From Perkinsus chesapeaki (Eukaryota > Perkinsozoa > Perkinsida > Perkinsidae), in contig JAAPAO010000264.1 in assembly GCA_013115145.1 (NCBI GenBank), positions 6,609 through 45,221 of the forward strand: a stretch of 38,613 bases of DNA, written 5' to 3'. The notes under the pieces were generated by a model that worked only from the letters and a program-made list of their open reading frames with translations, had not been told where the DNA came from and did no database searches. Positions 29,576 to 38,613 of the stretch are shown here, piece after piece. Position numbers and translations under genes: made by a program. How positions within the stretch are numbered: the stretch's first letter is position 1; each line of letters starts with the position of its first letter.

Positions 29576-29917
29576 TCAGTTTAAAACTCTCCAGATGGCG
29601 CACTGTATAATCCAGCGGATTCCGTGATCAAGTGTCTCGAGAAAATCACCGAGGGATCTTCTCAAAGCTTTTCGCAGAGATATAGGCCGGGATGCTTCAC
29701 GTACTCCACGGAGATCCGATTTACTATACGGTATAGTATTGACTACCGGGGTGAGACCGGTTAAGTTCACGTTCACATCGATATTGTAAAATCTCACCAT
29801 CCAGATGAAGGCGAAGCTTGAGGCTGTCTTTCCACACGAAGACGTTTGCTTTAATAACTCCCAAACTGCCACCGTCAACTTGAGCTTCTGCCACCCGGTA
29901 CCTGAGTCATAGCTCAT
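29576..29917 (-). CDS. Hypothetical protein
   Basis: Complete 113-codon frame, MSYDSGTGWQKLKLTVAVW to WRVLN, with convincing composition. It includes a basic helix (RKALRRSLGDFLETLDHGIR). Its stop lies 10 bp from the stop of the convergent plus-strand gene, which supports both. No domain recognised. Confidence 0.5.
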   Translation of the reverse strand: MSYDSGTGWQKLKLTVAVWELLKQTSSCGKTASSFAFIWMVRFYNIDVNVNLTGLTPVVNTIPYSKSDLRGVREASRPISLRKALRRSLGDFLETLDHGIRWIIQCAIWRVLN

Positions 29918-29935
29918 CCTACCGAGCCAGCGTTC

Positions 29936-30395
29936 TTAGGAGAAAATCATAATCCTCTGTCGTGTGACACCACACCAATGGTCTCGGAAAAAGATCCGTC
30001 TCATTTCTGAAGCTTCAAAATACATTTTTTCAGGTTTTCGGATCACACTCATGATTCTCACTGAATTCGACGAATACTGTGTTAGTTGTAGTAGTTCGCC
30101 AAGAGCTCACTCATGTCCTTCGTATTCCAGAAGAAGTTCCAGATCTTCCGTGCTGAGATCTGCCAACAACTGTCCTGCGATGGGATCCCCCACCGGATAT
30201 TCGATCAGTGCTGGATACTTGGCGTCGATAACTCGGAATCTGAGTGATGATGATAAATTCCAAGTCAATAAGGTAATGTGTGCGAGTGTATAGTCCAAAT
30301 CCCAATATGGTCTCTCAGGTGGTTCAATACTGTCACGCTGCCGTACGATGCATGGTGGACAACTCGCTGTGATGAACACAACGTTCTGTTGAATG
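29936..30395 (-). CDS. Gamma-glutamylcyclotransferase/AIG2-like protein
   Basis: Likely enzyme or enzyme-like fold of the GGCT superfamily, which releases 5-oxoproline from gamma-glutamyl amines. The exon 30239-30111 encodes FRVIDAKYPALIEYPVGDPI, then AGQLLADLSTEDLELLLEYEGHE. That is the family pattern of YP.L....G..V.G.L, (S/P).EDL..L...EG, including the catalytic-type Glu in the EYEG position. Downstream pieces (RIMSVIRKPEKMYFEASEMR) end at 29936. Upstream the next exon (from 30395, AFNRTLCSSQRVVHHASYGS) is less certain, and the usual YGTL phosphate loop was not found clearly. Introns before both exons end with the same 20-odd bases. Confidence 0.5.
30240..30262 (-). repeat. Shared intron 3' end, copy 1
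   Basis: 23 nt identical to 30396-30418. On the minus strand it ends ATCATCATCACTCAG and forms the acceptor of an intron. The similarity extends patchily into ATTGAC/ATTGAG and CCATATTGG. Confidence 0.75.
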
Positions 30396-30418
30396 CTGAG
30401 TGATGATGATAAATTCCA
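30396..30418 (-). repeat. Shared intron 3' end, copy 2
   Basis: Identical 23 nt to 30240-30262, again directly before an exon on the minus strand. Confidence 0.75.
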
Positions 30419-30551
30419 CACATACCACTTATGGGATCTCCATCTCAATAAGTGGTGTGTGTGAGTTTACAGTCCACTGCTGTCCAATATGGCCTAGATT
30501 ATCCATTCTATGTGCAACTTAAACCGAGGGGGGTTAAGTACTTATACCGTC

Positions 30552-30832
30552 TCACTGGTATACTAGGTCGTGGGCGGCACACTGTAATAAAACAAAGTTG
30601 CGACCAATCCTTGCCACCGCCCGAAAGTGATAGTTCAGCGGCGCTCGAAAGAGTATTCGAGAATCATATCGTTTGCGGGGCAGCTCGATAAGTGTGGGAG
30701 ATCTTTTAACGCTTATTAGGCAACGGAACTCAAACTTCCTGAGTGAGCTCCAGTGCAGGTCCACGTCAACTTCAATGTGTACCTCCTGTAGCCTGCGCTC
30801 GCAGGAATCACTGCGGATCGACTGGGAACCTC
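30552..30832 (-). CDS. Hypothetical protein exons upstream of the GGCT-like gene
   Basis: Exon 30785 to about 30575 encodes VHIEVDVDLHWSSLRKFEF, then ELPRKRYDSRILFRAPLNYH. A 44-nt intron (30786-30829) joins it in frame to an upstream exon with LFHQLRSALLGHE. Strongly protein-like, no family recognised. It ends at a stop at 30552 or continues through a GTATAC donor into the GGCT-like exons, which would make one gene. Confidence 0.5.
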
Positions 30833-30895
30833 ATGACCGAGTAGTGCAGATCGAAGCTGATGAAAGAGGGCAAGTGAAATGAAGGCATCGGAAGC

Positions 30896-32000
30896 ATATC
30901 GTTACGGTACCTCTGTTGACATGAGAGTCCCATATGTGAACACATTGTTGCTGCTACCGATGGTCATGGGAGAAAAAAATACTTTTATGCAGCCAACTTA
31001 TATGGGAATCCCATAATGGAAGCAAACAGTGAAGTTTGATCAGGATTTCAGCCTACTCAGGCTCAGTTACTCAGCTCGAAACGGTCGACTCGAACGACTC
31101 GGGCCGAGTCGGGTCACCCGGCACTGAGTCGAACACTATCGAGACATGAAACCTATGTCTACTGAAGGAGGAGGAACCGTACGAAGGAGATGGTTACCTG
31201 TGACGAGGAACCGTTTGACCAGATTGGAGTGCAGAATGATATTCTGAGAATATGCAGGTGTCTGAGGAATAAACGTTATCATCCCAGCAAATGCAGGAAA
31301 CGTTCGTTAGGGTAGGAAATCCGAGATAACGGCTGTCTGGCAAGTTGCCAGTGGCAACGCGGGGCGATGCTATTAATTCCGAAACCCGTGCAATATTGTT
31401 AAACAATATCTTGGCTCAAGCTTAGTTAACTTTCTAGTCAATGGCAGGTCACTTCGACAACTAGCAAGATATGGACGGTGTCCGTCGTATCTTGAGAGAC
31501 GCGAGAAAGGTAAAGGCTTCGTTATTCACCCAAATACCCGTCCCTGAAATTAGTAAATAAATTGATATTAAGTGGGATATACTGGAAAGGTTTACATGAC
31601 AGCATGGAGAACGAGTTCAAGATGGTTGATAATTCTACTACACCTTAACAGGAAGAGTTTCCCTGGGAGACAACTCTGGTTCACCCACTCATGTCCCACG
31701 GTCCGTGGGCGACGGACATTGTCTGTTCCAGTGAGAGATTCGGGCAGAATTCCAGCCGCTGCAACTTGCTTGGGGAACTTCCTGAGTCGCTACGAACGCT
31801 TTCGACTTAGCCACGGGAGACGTTCCAGAGCAAGACGGCAGGCCTAGACGAGGCATTTTGGAGCCCAGAGTCTTTGGTTAAAGGCCCGAGCCCACTGGGC
31901 GATGCCAAGTGAAGGCACAGTCTGTGCCTTTTCCGTACCAAGCTATCTCTGTTCCGCACAGAGATAGTCTTGAGGGTCGAGAAGTTCTACGAAGACAGCG
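30896..32000. other. No gene recognised; palindromes present
   Basis: The frame at 31572-31847 (plus) is Arg-rich without motif. Palindromes at 31096-31110 (GACTCGG-G-CCGAGTC) and 31393-31409 (ATATTGTT-A-AACAATAT) are perfect. Confidence 0.45.
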
Positions 32001-32490
32001 GTGGTGTCACACAAGCGACAGATACTTCAGCGGAGCAAGCAAGGATACCCTACACGGCAGATTGCTCATCTAATCAGCATGAGTCAGTCTTCTGTCAGTC
32101 GTGTACTCAGGAATACTCCCACCCATTTACCCGATGAAACTGATACTTCATGTGGTCATGATGGGACCCAGGAGAAGAGATTCGAAGGGTCGGATTAGAG
32201 CGATCAGAAGATATTTGAGCCCAAGTCGTCCCGCTCTCCCAACCAATCCGACTCAGCGGGAGCTGAGAATTGCAGAAGAAGCCTCATCTTCCGGAGAAGG
32301 CTCGGAAATCAGATATCTCTCTGATATTGCCGGATGGGTTATGAACAAGAGAATCAGGACCGAGCACGAACTACTCGAGGCCGCTGCTCACGAAGTGAAC
32401 GTGAAAAACTTCTTGAGAGACAGCAGAGAGAGTCCGAGTATGATGCTAAGCAAATATGGATATCACGCTGGTGATCAGGAGTTAAATTGA
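32001..32490 (+). CDS. Helix-turn-helix protein, transposase-like N-terminus
   Basis: The first frame contains RQILQRSKQGYPTRQIAHLI then SMSQSSVSRVLRN, a clear helix-turn-helix of the Tc1/mariner or HTH-23 kind. The frame then stops near 32198. A second frame (about 32161-32490) takes over with RELRIAEEASSSGEGSEIR and DIAGWVMNKRIRTEHELLEA. Either a short intron around 32150-32180 joins them or there is a frameshift. No DDE catalytic core follows, so this is a DNA-binding protein or a truncated transposase. There is no ATG at the beginning (GTG at 32001), so an upstream exon is likely. Confidence 0.5.
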
Positions 32491-32866
32491 GGGAGCGAAG
32501 ACGCGCGTCGACGTACAATAATTTCCACCAGCGGGTCGCGCGTCACATGGAGCTGGAGCGTGTGCGCGCGTACACAGATTGTGTGCCAAGATTCTAACTC
32601 ACGCGTATCGATCACGCTATGCCGTATCTTACGGTGACACACGCACTGCAAGCTAGATACTTTCGGGGGGATGAGCTTGAGTTTTTTCTTCCCTATCCCT
32701 TCCCACCCGGCGCAAGGACCTTATCGATTTTCGGTTTCGGCCCTTTGTAGTGTAGGGAACTCACTTTCCCACACTCGGACCCACGCGCCGTAGCGGAAGG
32801 ATTTAATGGAGCTTTCACGTTGCTGCTGGAAGCAAAAGACGGTCATCCCTCAGTAGAATTGCCATT
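32491..32866. other. CG-rich intergenic patch
   Basis: Contains several GCGCGCG and CGCGCGT strings near 32500-32575, like the patch upstream of the permease. No ORF. Confidence 0.4.
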
Positions 32867-33088
32867 TTGCGTGATGCAGCTCAGAAAGCTGCATGCGAGT
32901 GCGATGACACAGCTTGTCCGGTCATATCCGTAATCCACCAAAATAACTGTATAGGGAAATCGGAGTTCGCCAAAGCAGTAATACGAATGCTTCAGCAAGG
33001 CAGATCGCGCAATTGTAATATTGGGATCATAGGAAGCTCCGGTTGTGGGGAAAGCTTCCTTCTGGAAAGCCATTGGGAGCATGGGTAG
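32867..33088 (+). pseudogene. P-loop ORF with altered Walker A
   Basis: The frame ends with QQGRSRNCNIGIIGSSGCGE followed by SFLL. The line-up Gly-Arg-x-x-x-Asn-(I/V), G-x-x-G-C-G-(K)-S-F-L-L is that of a P-loop ATPase/helicase family found in eukaryotic mobile DNA, but the Walker A lysine is glutamate here. The frame stops 9 residues later. No Walker B part was found downstream. Most likely a remnant. Confidence 0.4.
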
Positions 33089-33764
33089 TGGAAGCTATTC
33101 TCTGAAGTTTAGACGCCATAGCTACCAAGTCCATGTTAAGAGCGAGCATGTAATCGATTTGCGACCGTAGGCTCTGATCAGCCGTTAACTTTAAGAGACG
33201 TGTTGCTATTGTTATTGAGACGGAGTAGCTACAACAAGCTGCAACACGCCGAAACATGCCCTCATGCTCATCCGATTATTGGACTTTGATAACTATTTGT
33301 TCAGATCCTTCCATAAGGGATCGCTTACTGCAGTTGTAGGGGGTACGTTCCGACAAATTTTATCCCAGAAACGTACTGCCCTTGCGACGCGATTTTGGCG
33401 TGCAGGTAATATCTACTATGATAATGCTCCGAGGATCCATCCAAGCTCTCCACCACACCTGCCACACAGATAACTCAAGTCTTTGCAGCAGCAGGAGATA
33501 GAAAAACATGAACCACAGAAGACGGTTTAAAAAATCACTATTTCTGGCAGCCGAGCTTCCCCTCGTACCGACCTGAAGAAAACACGGCTTACTCGAGTTG
33601 GGCTCCGCGAGACAGACACACTCTGCATGCTTGTTGAGTCTATGACAATATTATGTACTATAATAGGACACTAACACTCTAAGAGACATCACCCCCCATA
33701 CATCGCCGGACCTGGCCGTGCCATTGGCGAATCCGTCCGTATCAACGGGATGTTTTCATCGTCC
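33089..33764. other. No gene recognised
   Basis: Short frames only. GTAATCGATTTG occurs near 33149, similar to the intron cores further left. Confidence 0.35.
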
Positions 33765-33885
33765 TTACTTCGCGGAGTCCTTTATCGCGAGTTTGTCATG
33801 CCGCTCGCGCTTCTCTGCAACCCACTTCCTTATATGGCTCGCTTCCAGCTCTCGACATGCACGGACGTCACCCGAATCCTGCACC
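33765..33885 (-). CDS. Small charged protein, last exon
   Basis: Encodes DVRACRELEASHIRKWVAEK followed by RERHDKLAIKDSAK and a stop at 33765. Very charged and helix-prone. It looks like a short mitochondrial-type or structural protein, but one exon is not enough to name it. A possible first exon, MHSTISPILPDSFQNR, lies just upstream (33940-33890), yet the gap between them is too short for the introns seen elsewhere. Confidence 0.4.
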
Positions 33886-34255
33886 ACCAACTACACGGTT
33901 TTGAAAAGAATCCGGCAAGATGGGAGAGATGGTCGAATGCATTATAACATATTTCATCGAACATCGTAACGAATATTATACAGCGTAGAAGGTCACTTGT
34001 AAGGGCTTTGGAGCGTCGTACATGTCACAGAAATTTTTGCTAAAGTTTCCATAATTTTCCTGAGTAGATTTTTCCGCCTGAAAAAGCTATGCAAAAGAGC
34101 ACATTTTCAGGAACACCCTAAAGCAATGAATGTTGATGAACTAGCAGCAGGTCCTGGAGCTGGCGCTCATGTGGAACCCCTGCTCATTAAAGCAATTGTA
34201 GGATTCGGAATCGATCCCAGCATTTCACGTGTAAAAAGGAGTCTGAGTTTCAAAA

Positions 34256-37200
34256 TCACTTTATTGAAGCCTGTACCTCTTCCCTCGAGAACATTAGGTC
34301 CGAATGATGAGCTCCTGTGCTCATTATAGGCGACACGACAGAGCTGGGGCATGGCATAATACTGCAGTCTACGCCTTGTGGAACTTCTCCGTTCCCAACC
34401 GAAACTGCAAACAATAGCGGAGCGCTGCGATGGGCACATTTCCTTTGTGGCAAGGAATAATCTACAACTTAAGAACCGCGTAATATATACCAAACTATAA
34501 TACTGTATTCCGCTATCGAGGTAGGACTTTGTGTAGCCTAACGTAACCAACAAGATGGATCGATCAGTGGCAGATTTACACCACCTTTAATGGTAACAGA
34601 TGGACCTACCTCCCCAAGGGTCGAACTTGCCATTAGAAAACACTACATTGCTCATACTTGCTACAGCATCTGCCATGTTGTTCAGAAACTGTAGACCTGC
34701 CCATGCCTTCACAGAAGTTTTGTACCTGCTCAAGATGACCACAGTAAATCATACACTCCTACTTCTCCATACATTCCTTCTTGTACTCATCAAAGTCGAA
34801 CTTCCGTGGCGGCCAAAACATGTCCTTGTCGGTGCCCTAAGCGTCACGGTTACTTCTACAGAAATTGCGCAACACACTTAAACGATTCTCACCGAGTCTT
34901 GTCCCCAAGGCATCTCCGTGCAGGTCTGGAACCCATAGTCCCCTCTGCAAGATCCTTTAGGGAGAGGCTCTCCACCACCATCAGTGCCACTACACGTTGA
35001 CATCGAGGAGGGACTCCTCCCTATAGACTCACGCAAAGGAGTTGCAGACTAGCTCTCCAGAAGCGTTATAATAAATGGCCAGGGACTTAGCGAGGGCCTG
35101 CAGGCGGGCCTGAACATTTGAAACTGCCATAGTGATTCCCACAACGGTGAAAAATTTCGCACTGCCGCAGGGCAGACGCTTTCTTCGAACTTTTAACACC
35201 TGCAATTCGGAGAGTTTTCAAACTCTCGTGCTCCAATCAAGACAGGTGATTGGAGAGTACTAACAGCAGGGCAAACTCCAGCAGGCCGCCAGACGTAAAA
35301 AACCTAGTTCTCACCTGATCGGTTGCTAGTGGATCTTCAAAAGCTTTGCATGCCGCCCGTATGGGATTGGCCGGTAGATCTGCCCCTCCTCCCACATTCA
35401 TAGCAGCTGTTATATAATTACTGGGGTAAGGGAAGTTACCTATGAAGTGTGTGAAACACCAAGTGGAAGTGTACAGAGAATTCCCTTTCACCGAGATGCA
35501 TTCAAATTATCAACTGGACCAGACAGCAGCCATTCGATGGCTCACCCATGGCAAGATATCCCCATGGTGCTGATGCCCAGTCAAGCATGCCGCTAGCAAG
35601 ATCGGACGTATGAGTTGTAGTGGCATCCGAGCACCACCTATAGAGTTCGATGGCAGTGATGTAAAGACTCAACTACCCACTTGAGTTCTGTTCTCAACAT
35701 TTCCTGCCCTTCCGGTGTTTCTCCGAGCCTCATGATGAGTTTCAAGGTGGCTTTAAACCTATTGAAGAGCACTAGGTAATAAACTACTACTAATGGTGAA
35801 ATACAGTTTCGCTGTCATTCCGGAGGGTCAATTGAAATGTGTTGTTGTTGAAGTTTTACGTCCGACGCCGAAGAACGGCATAGTCATACGTCCCTCCCCT
35901 ACTCGCCAGTGTATTGTACAGGTTCGTTGTTTTGTTGTATTCCAGCCCACAGCTACTCCATACAATCCTAACCCTCACTTGAGCTGAGTTTCGCGAATGT
36001 GTCGTAAGTGTGTTCTTTAACTTTTCATTCGACTTCAAATAAGCCACGAGGATCGGCCCAGAAGGTATAATAAACTACATTCTATGTTTCCCCAGGTATC
36101 TCCTACGCATTAGTAACACATCCTCTCCCCCACGGTCTCCGAACAACGTATTGCCACTTGAGAATCTAATGTACCGTAAACGGTCTTATTATATCCAGTA
36201 ATAGGAAGACTCGCAATTTGGTCATAATACAGATTCCTCGCACTACCCTCTCTGCGAATCAAAAATCGTCCTTATTAGCAAACAGTCCAACGACAAGTGC
36301 CCGATGAAGGAGCTCTAGACTGCGAGATTCAACACTTTGTCATCCACTTACTCTTTCGCGCATACTTCCCCCGCATCTCGAGTAATTATCTCGTTAAAAG
36401 AAGCCTTGTTGGGTTCAGGCGTAACACCGCCAATGGCAAATATCGGAGCTGAGGCGGCAATGGCACCGTCAACCAAGTGAGGGTATCTGCCCGAAAATCC
36501 TCAAAATTTTTTCTCACTTCAGAACGGTATCGGCAAAGCATGGCATCTCCAAAATGTCGTTTCACTAGTCGTTTTACTATTTACAATGATTTAAATTACT
36601 ATTGATACAAGTTCTTTAATCGATTCACAATACCTGATTCTACAAGTAATCTATTTATCTGTGAATAGTAATAGTCTATTTAACATAGTCTAATTATCTA
36701 TTTGAAATGAACAAAGGATAAACAACCAACTTCACGACTCAAGTTTCGATAATACAGTCTATCGCTCCTGTGTAGTTAAGTCCATATATTTTCGTTCAGT
36801 CCTGATCAAGCAAGATATTCCACATCACACCGAAGTTTCATTAACTCTTGCGGCATTCCTATAAACCCTCCTTTAGACTCTATCGGAGATGAGAGGGAAA
36901 GACAACCGATGTTCTTGCTGCTGCTGCTTACTTGTAGCGGAATGCGCTTGCAAGCATGCCACCATAGCTACCTCCGAAGGCGATGGTAGCAGTCGATGGT
37001 GGTAGAGAGTACTTGGTGAATAGATGAGCGATCAACACCTGTGATGAGTTGATACCTCCGATGGCACTATAGTGCATCATCGAGGCGAAAAGTAATAAAT
37101 CATCCCCTTAACATCAGTGAGTTAAAAAATGGATCGACACGAAGGAGTAAGAAAAGTGATTCAATAAAACTGACACAATCTATTAAATGCGCATTTGGCG

Positions 37201-38317
37201 TCACCGGCGTAACTTCTAAACAATACCACATACTCATCTGAAATTTAGTGTAGACATTTTTCCAATCTACTGTGGCATCGTTAAAATTACTTCACATCTT
37301 GAGCTTACTCAAAACGTTTTTTCACTGTTATTTGGACACGTGGCCACTTTCTTTAAATCTTCCAAATGCGGCGGTTAATGTACAGCGTGAGAATAGTAAC
37401 TTGAATCAAAATATCGGTTCGTGAAATGCTCATAATACGATCGAAATTGTTGGTAACATTAAGTGACCCACCGAGTAGTCTGCGAGTGCTTGTTCAATGG
37501 TTAAGTAGCGCAGACAGTCGGTCGTTCCATCTGGATAGACTGAACTTTTGCCGTAGTAACGGTGTTCGGCGAATACCAACATGGCCCCTAAGTCAGACCT
37601 GATAGATGCAGCAGTCAGTTTGAACTTCCAACCAGGGATGGTCTCCGGATCATTCGGTGACGTTGCTATCTTAGCCAATTCGGATTTGACAAGTCCACCG
37701 TGACCCTAGTGGCTTGAGATAGACCTAGGGGGCTCTTCCGACTTTCCGAGGCGCTCTCAGTAGCGACTCTTTCATCCAATCCTAGAAGCACTCCTCAATT
37801 TCCGAAGAGGTAAGCTATTGAACACACTGTACGATTATTAGTATTTTTTCAAGATCCGCATGCCGACCCAGGAATGATTCAGAGTTGTCTTACCCGAGCT
37901 CCCACATAAGCCCTGTATGGTTAACATATATTTCAACAGGTCCTTCATTTCCGACATAAAAGAACAGCGGTCCACCAGGACGGTAAAAGTCTGTGTAAGT
38001 GAAGTATCTGATCGAGGCCTTTCGGAAAGGTCCATGGAGGAAGACTATTAGTCGTAATAGCAACGGGGCCAGCTATCAAAGTAGGGAAAATGATTTATAA
38101 GGTTCCATTTTTCATATTGCCTTTTCCAAGGATAACGCAACTATTTGCCTGGGAAATACCTTTGTTTAAATTGGCCAGGGCTTGACTCTCCGCTGAACGA
38201 AAAGTGGTCTCTATCTTGGCTCAGCCATCTCTCCGTACAATTCTCAACTGTTGGCTGCCAACTGAGTGGGGCGGCGTCGAGAAGTTCGAAGAGTAATACA
38301 AGAATATTGAGCATCAT
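34256..38317 (-). CDS. Serine carboxypeptidase family S28, 13 exons
   Basis: Secreted or lysosomal exopeptidase of the PRCP/DPP7 family, cleaving after proline. Exons: 38317-38160, 38007-37894, 37598-37472, 37038-36932, 36486-36352, 35758-35681, 35637-35546, 35439-35315, 35109-35033, 34944-34893, 34836-34763, 34725-34610 and 34404-34256. All joins keep frame with GT-AG ends, giving about 468 residues, normal for S28. Signal peptide MMLNILVLLFELLDAAP. Landmarks in order: DHFSF, RYFTYTDFYRPGGPLFFYVG, EHRYYGKS, FGGSYGGML with the catalytic Ser, YPHLVDGAIAASAPI, NFPYPSNY, YGFQTCTEM, VVFSNGKFDPW with the catalytic Asp, and GAHHSDLMF with the catalytic His. Introns range from 37 to 593 nt. The stop at 34256 could be replaced by one at 34167 if the GTGATT after ASIK is a donor. 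Confidence 0.92.
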
Positions 38318-38613
38318 TAATACAACTGGTAAAATATCGAGTGGGTTGCTGAACTTCAGCTTTCAGCGGAGGGGCAATTTGTATTTGATCTCCTGAAGGT
38401 GGATTCTATATAGATATTCACAAGCTTCGTGGACAGTTCACGACTCAGGCCGCCGGGACATGCTTGAGAACTGGGATTTTGCGTTAGGAAATAGCAAGGA
38501 GAGCAAGATGGCTAATAGTAGTCGATGAAGTTGGTACTACTGTGGCGTGCGAAGGCTCACCGCCGTTCTCGCTCGCCAAGATATCTTTTTGTGTAGAAGA
38601 AACCGCTAGGCTA
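38318..38613. other. Upstream of the S28 gene
   Basis: Should contain its promoter. TCTATATAGAT lies near 38405. No gene recognised in the remaining bases. Confidence 0.4.

Noticed and set aside
31408-31420. ATCTTGGCTCAAG, matching the 3' end of dinoflagellate-type spliced leaders
   Set aside because: Only 13 nt match, the preceding bases do not, no coding frame follows, and near-matches such as CTTGGCTCAG occur inside an S28 exon. Probably chance.
33718-33969. Two overlapping plus-strand frames of 65 and 83 codons
   Set aside because: The minus strand here reads a strongly charged, helix-like exon ending at 33765, which is more protein-like than either.
34126-34881. Plus-strand frames at 34126-34329 and 34600-34881, one with hydrophobic stretches
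   Set aside because: They overlap S28 exons on the other strand (GAHHSDLM and FSNGKFDPW exons), which have family motifs.
1-38613. tRNA, rRNA, CRISPR array, bacterial operon
   Set aside because: No tRNA-like GGTTCRANNCC arm with a paired stem, no rRNA motifs, no regularly spaced repeats; intron-split genes rule out a bacterial reading.

Overview
The window looks like nuclear DNA of a protist with small GT-AG introns. The best fit is an alveolate of the Perkinsus kind; that name is an inference from gene content and style, not a match I could run. The evidence for a eukaryote is direct. Nearly every recognisable protein is broken into exons that rejoin in frame only when introns are removed. 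About 30 of the introns I could place are 38-49 nt long, many of them 43 or 46 nt. No operons, Shine-Dalgarno sites, tRNA, rRNA or CRISPR array were seen.

Layout. 1-4.7 kb: plus-strand, intron-dense genes. These are a PH-RING protein, a small ORF, a basic low-complexity protein and a Gln/Pro/Ala-rich protein with a SEA-like segment. Their introns share a TGATCGATTT core and look like members of repeated introner-like families. 4.8-9.7 kb: a broken amino-acid-transporter fragment, a broken subtilisin fragment, a complete two-exon subtilisin, and three small hypothetical genes, two of them with signal peptides. 9.8-12.2 kb: a nested palindrome, then a stand-alone BEL/Pao-type retroelement integrase with no reverse transcriptase beside it. 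14-17.5 kb (minus strand): a WW-domain protein like the N-terminus of CEP164, a small ORF, and an AAAP amino-acid permease. 18.7-24 kb (minus strand): a METTL13-type methyltransferase, a short unknown gene, a JmjC/cupin-8 hydroxylase, and several small ORFs. 24.6-27.8 kb: a multi-exon gene with filamin-type repeats and a PA14-like domain. 28.7-31 kb: a convergent pair ending 10 bp apart, then a gamma-glutamylcyclotransferase/AIG2-like protein and an unknown neighbour. 32-33.9 kb: a helix-turn-helix ORF, a decayed P-loop ORF and a small charged ORF. 34.3-38.3 kb: a serine carboxypeptidase S28 gene that I could rebuild as 13 exons with a complete catalytic triad.

Genes that might work together are few. 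Subtilisin, S28 peptidase, the filamin/PA14 protein and several short secreted proteins suit a cell that digests or attaches to its surroundings. The CEP164-like protein suits a species with a flagellated stage. The methyltransferase, JmjC hydroxylase and RING protein are housekeeping or regulatory.

The most unusual signal is the intron population: short introns with shared, partly palindromic cores, plus two copies of the same element sitting outside obvious introns against stop codons. Exon borders are my reading of the sequence and were not tested against transcripts.
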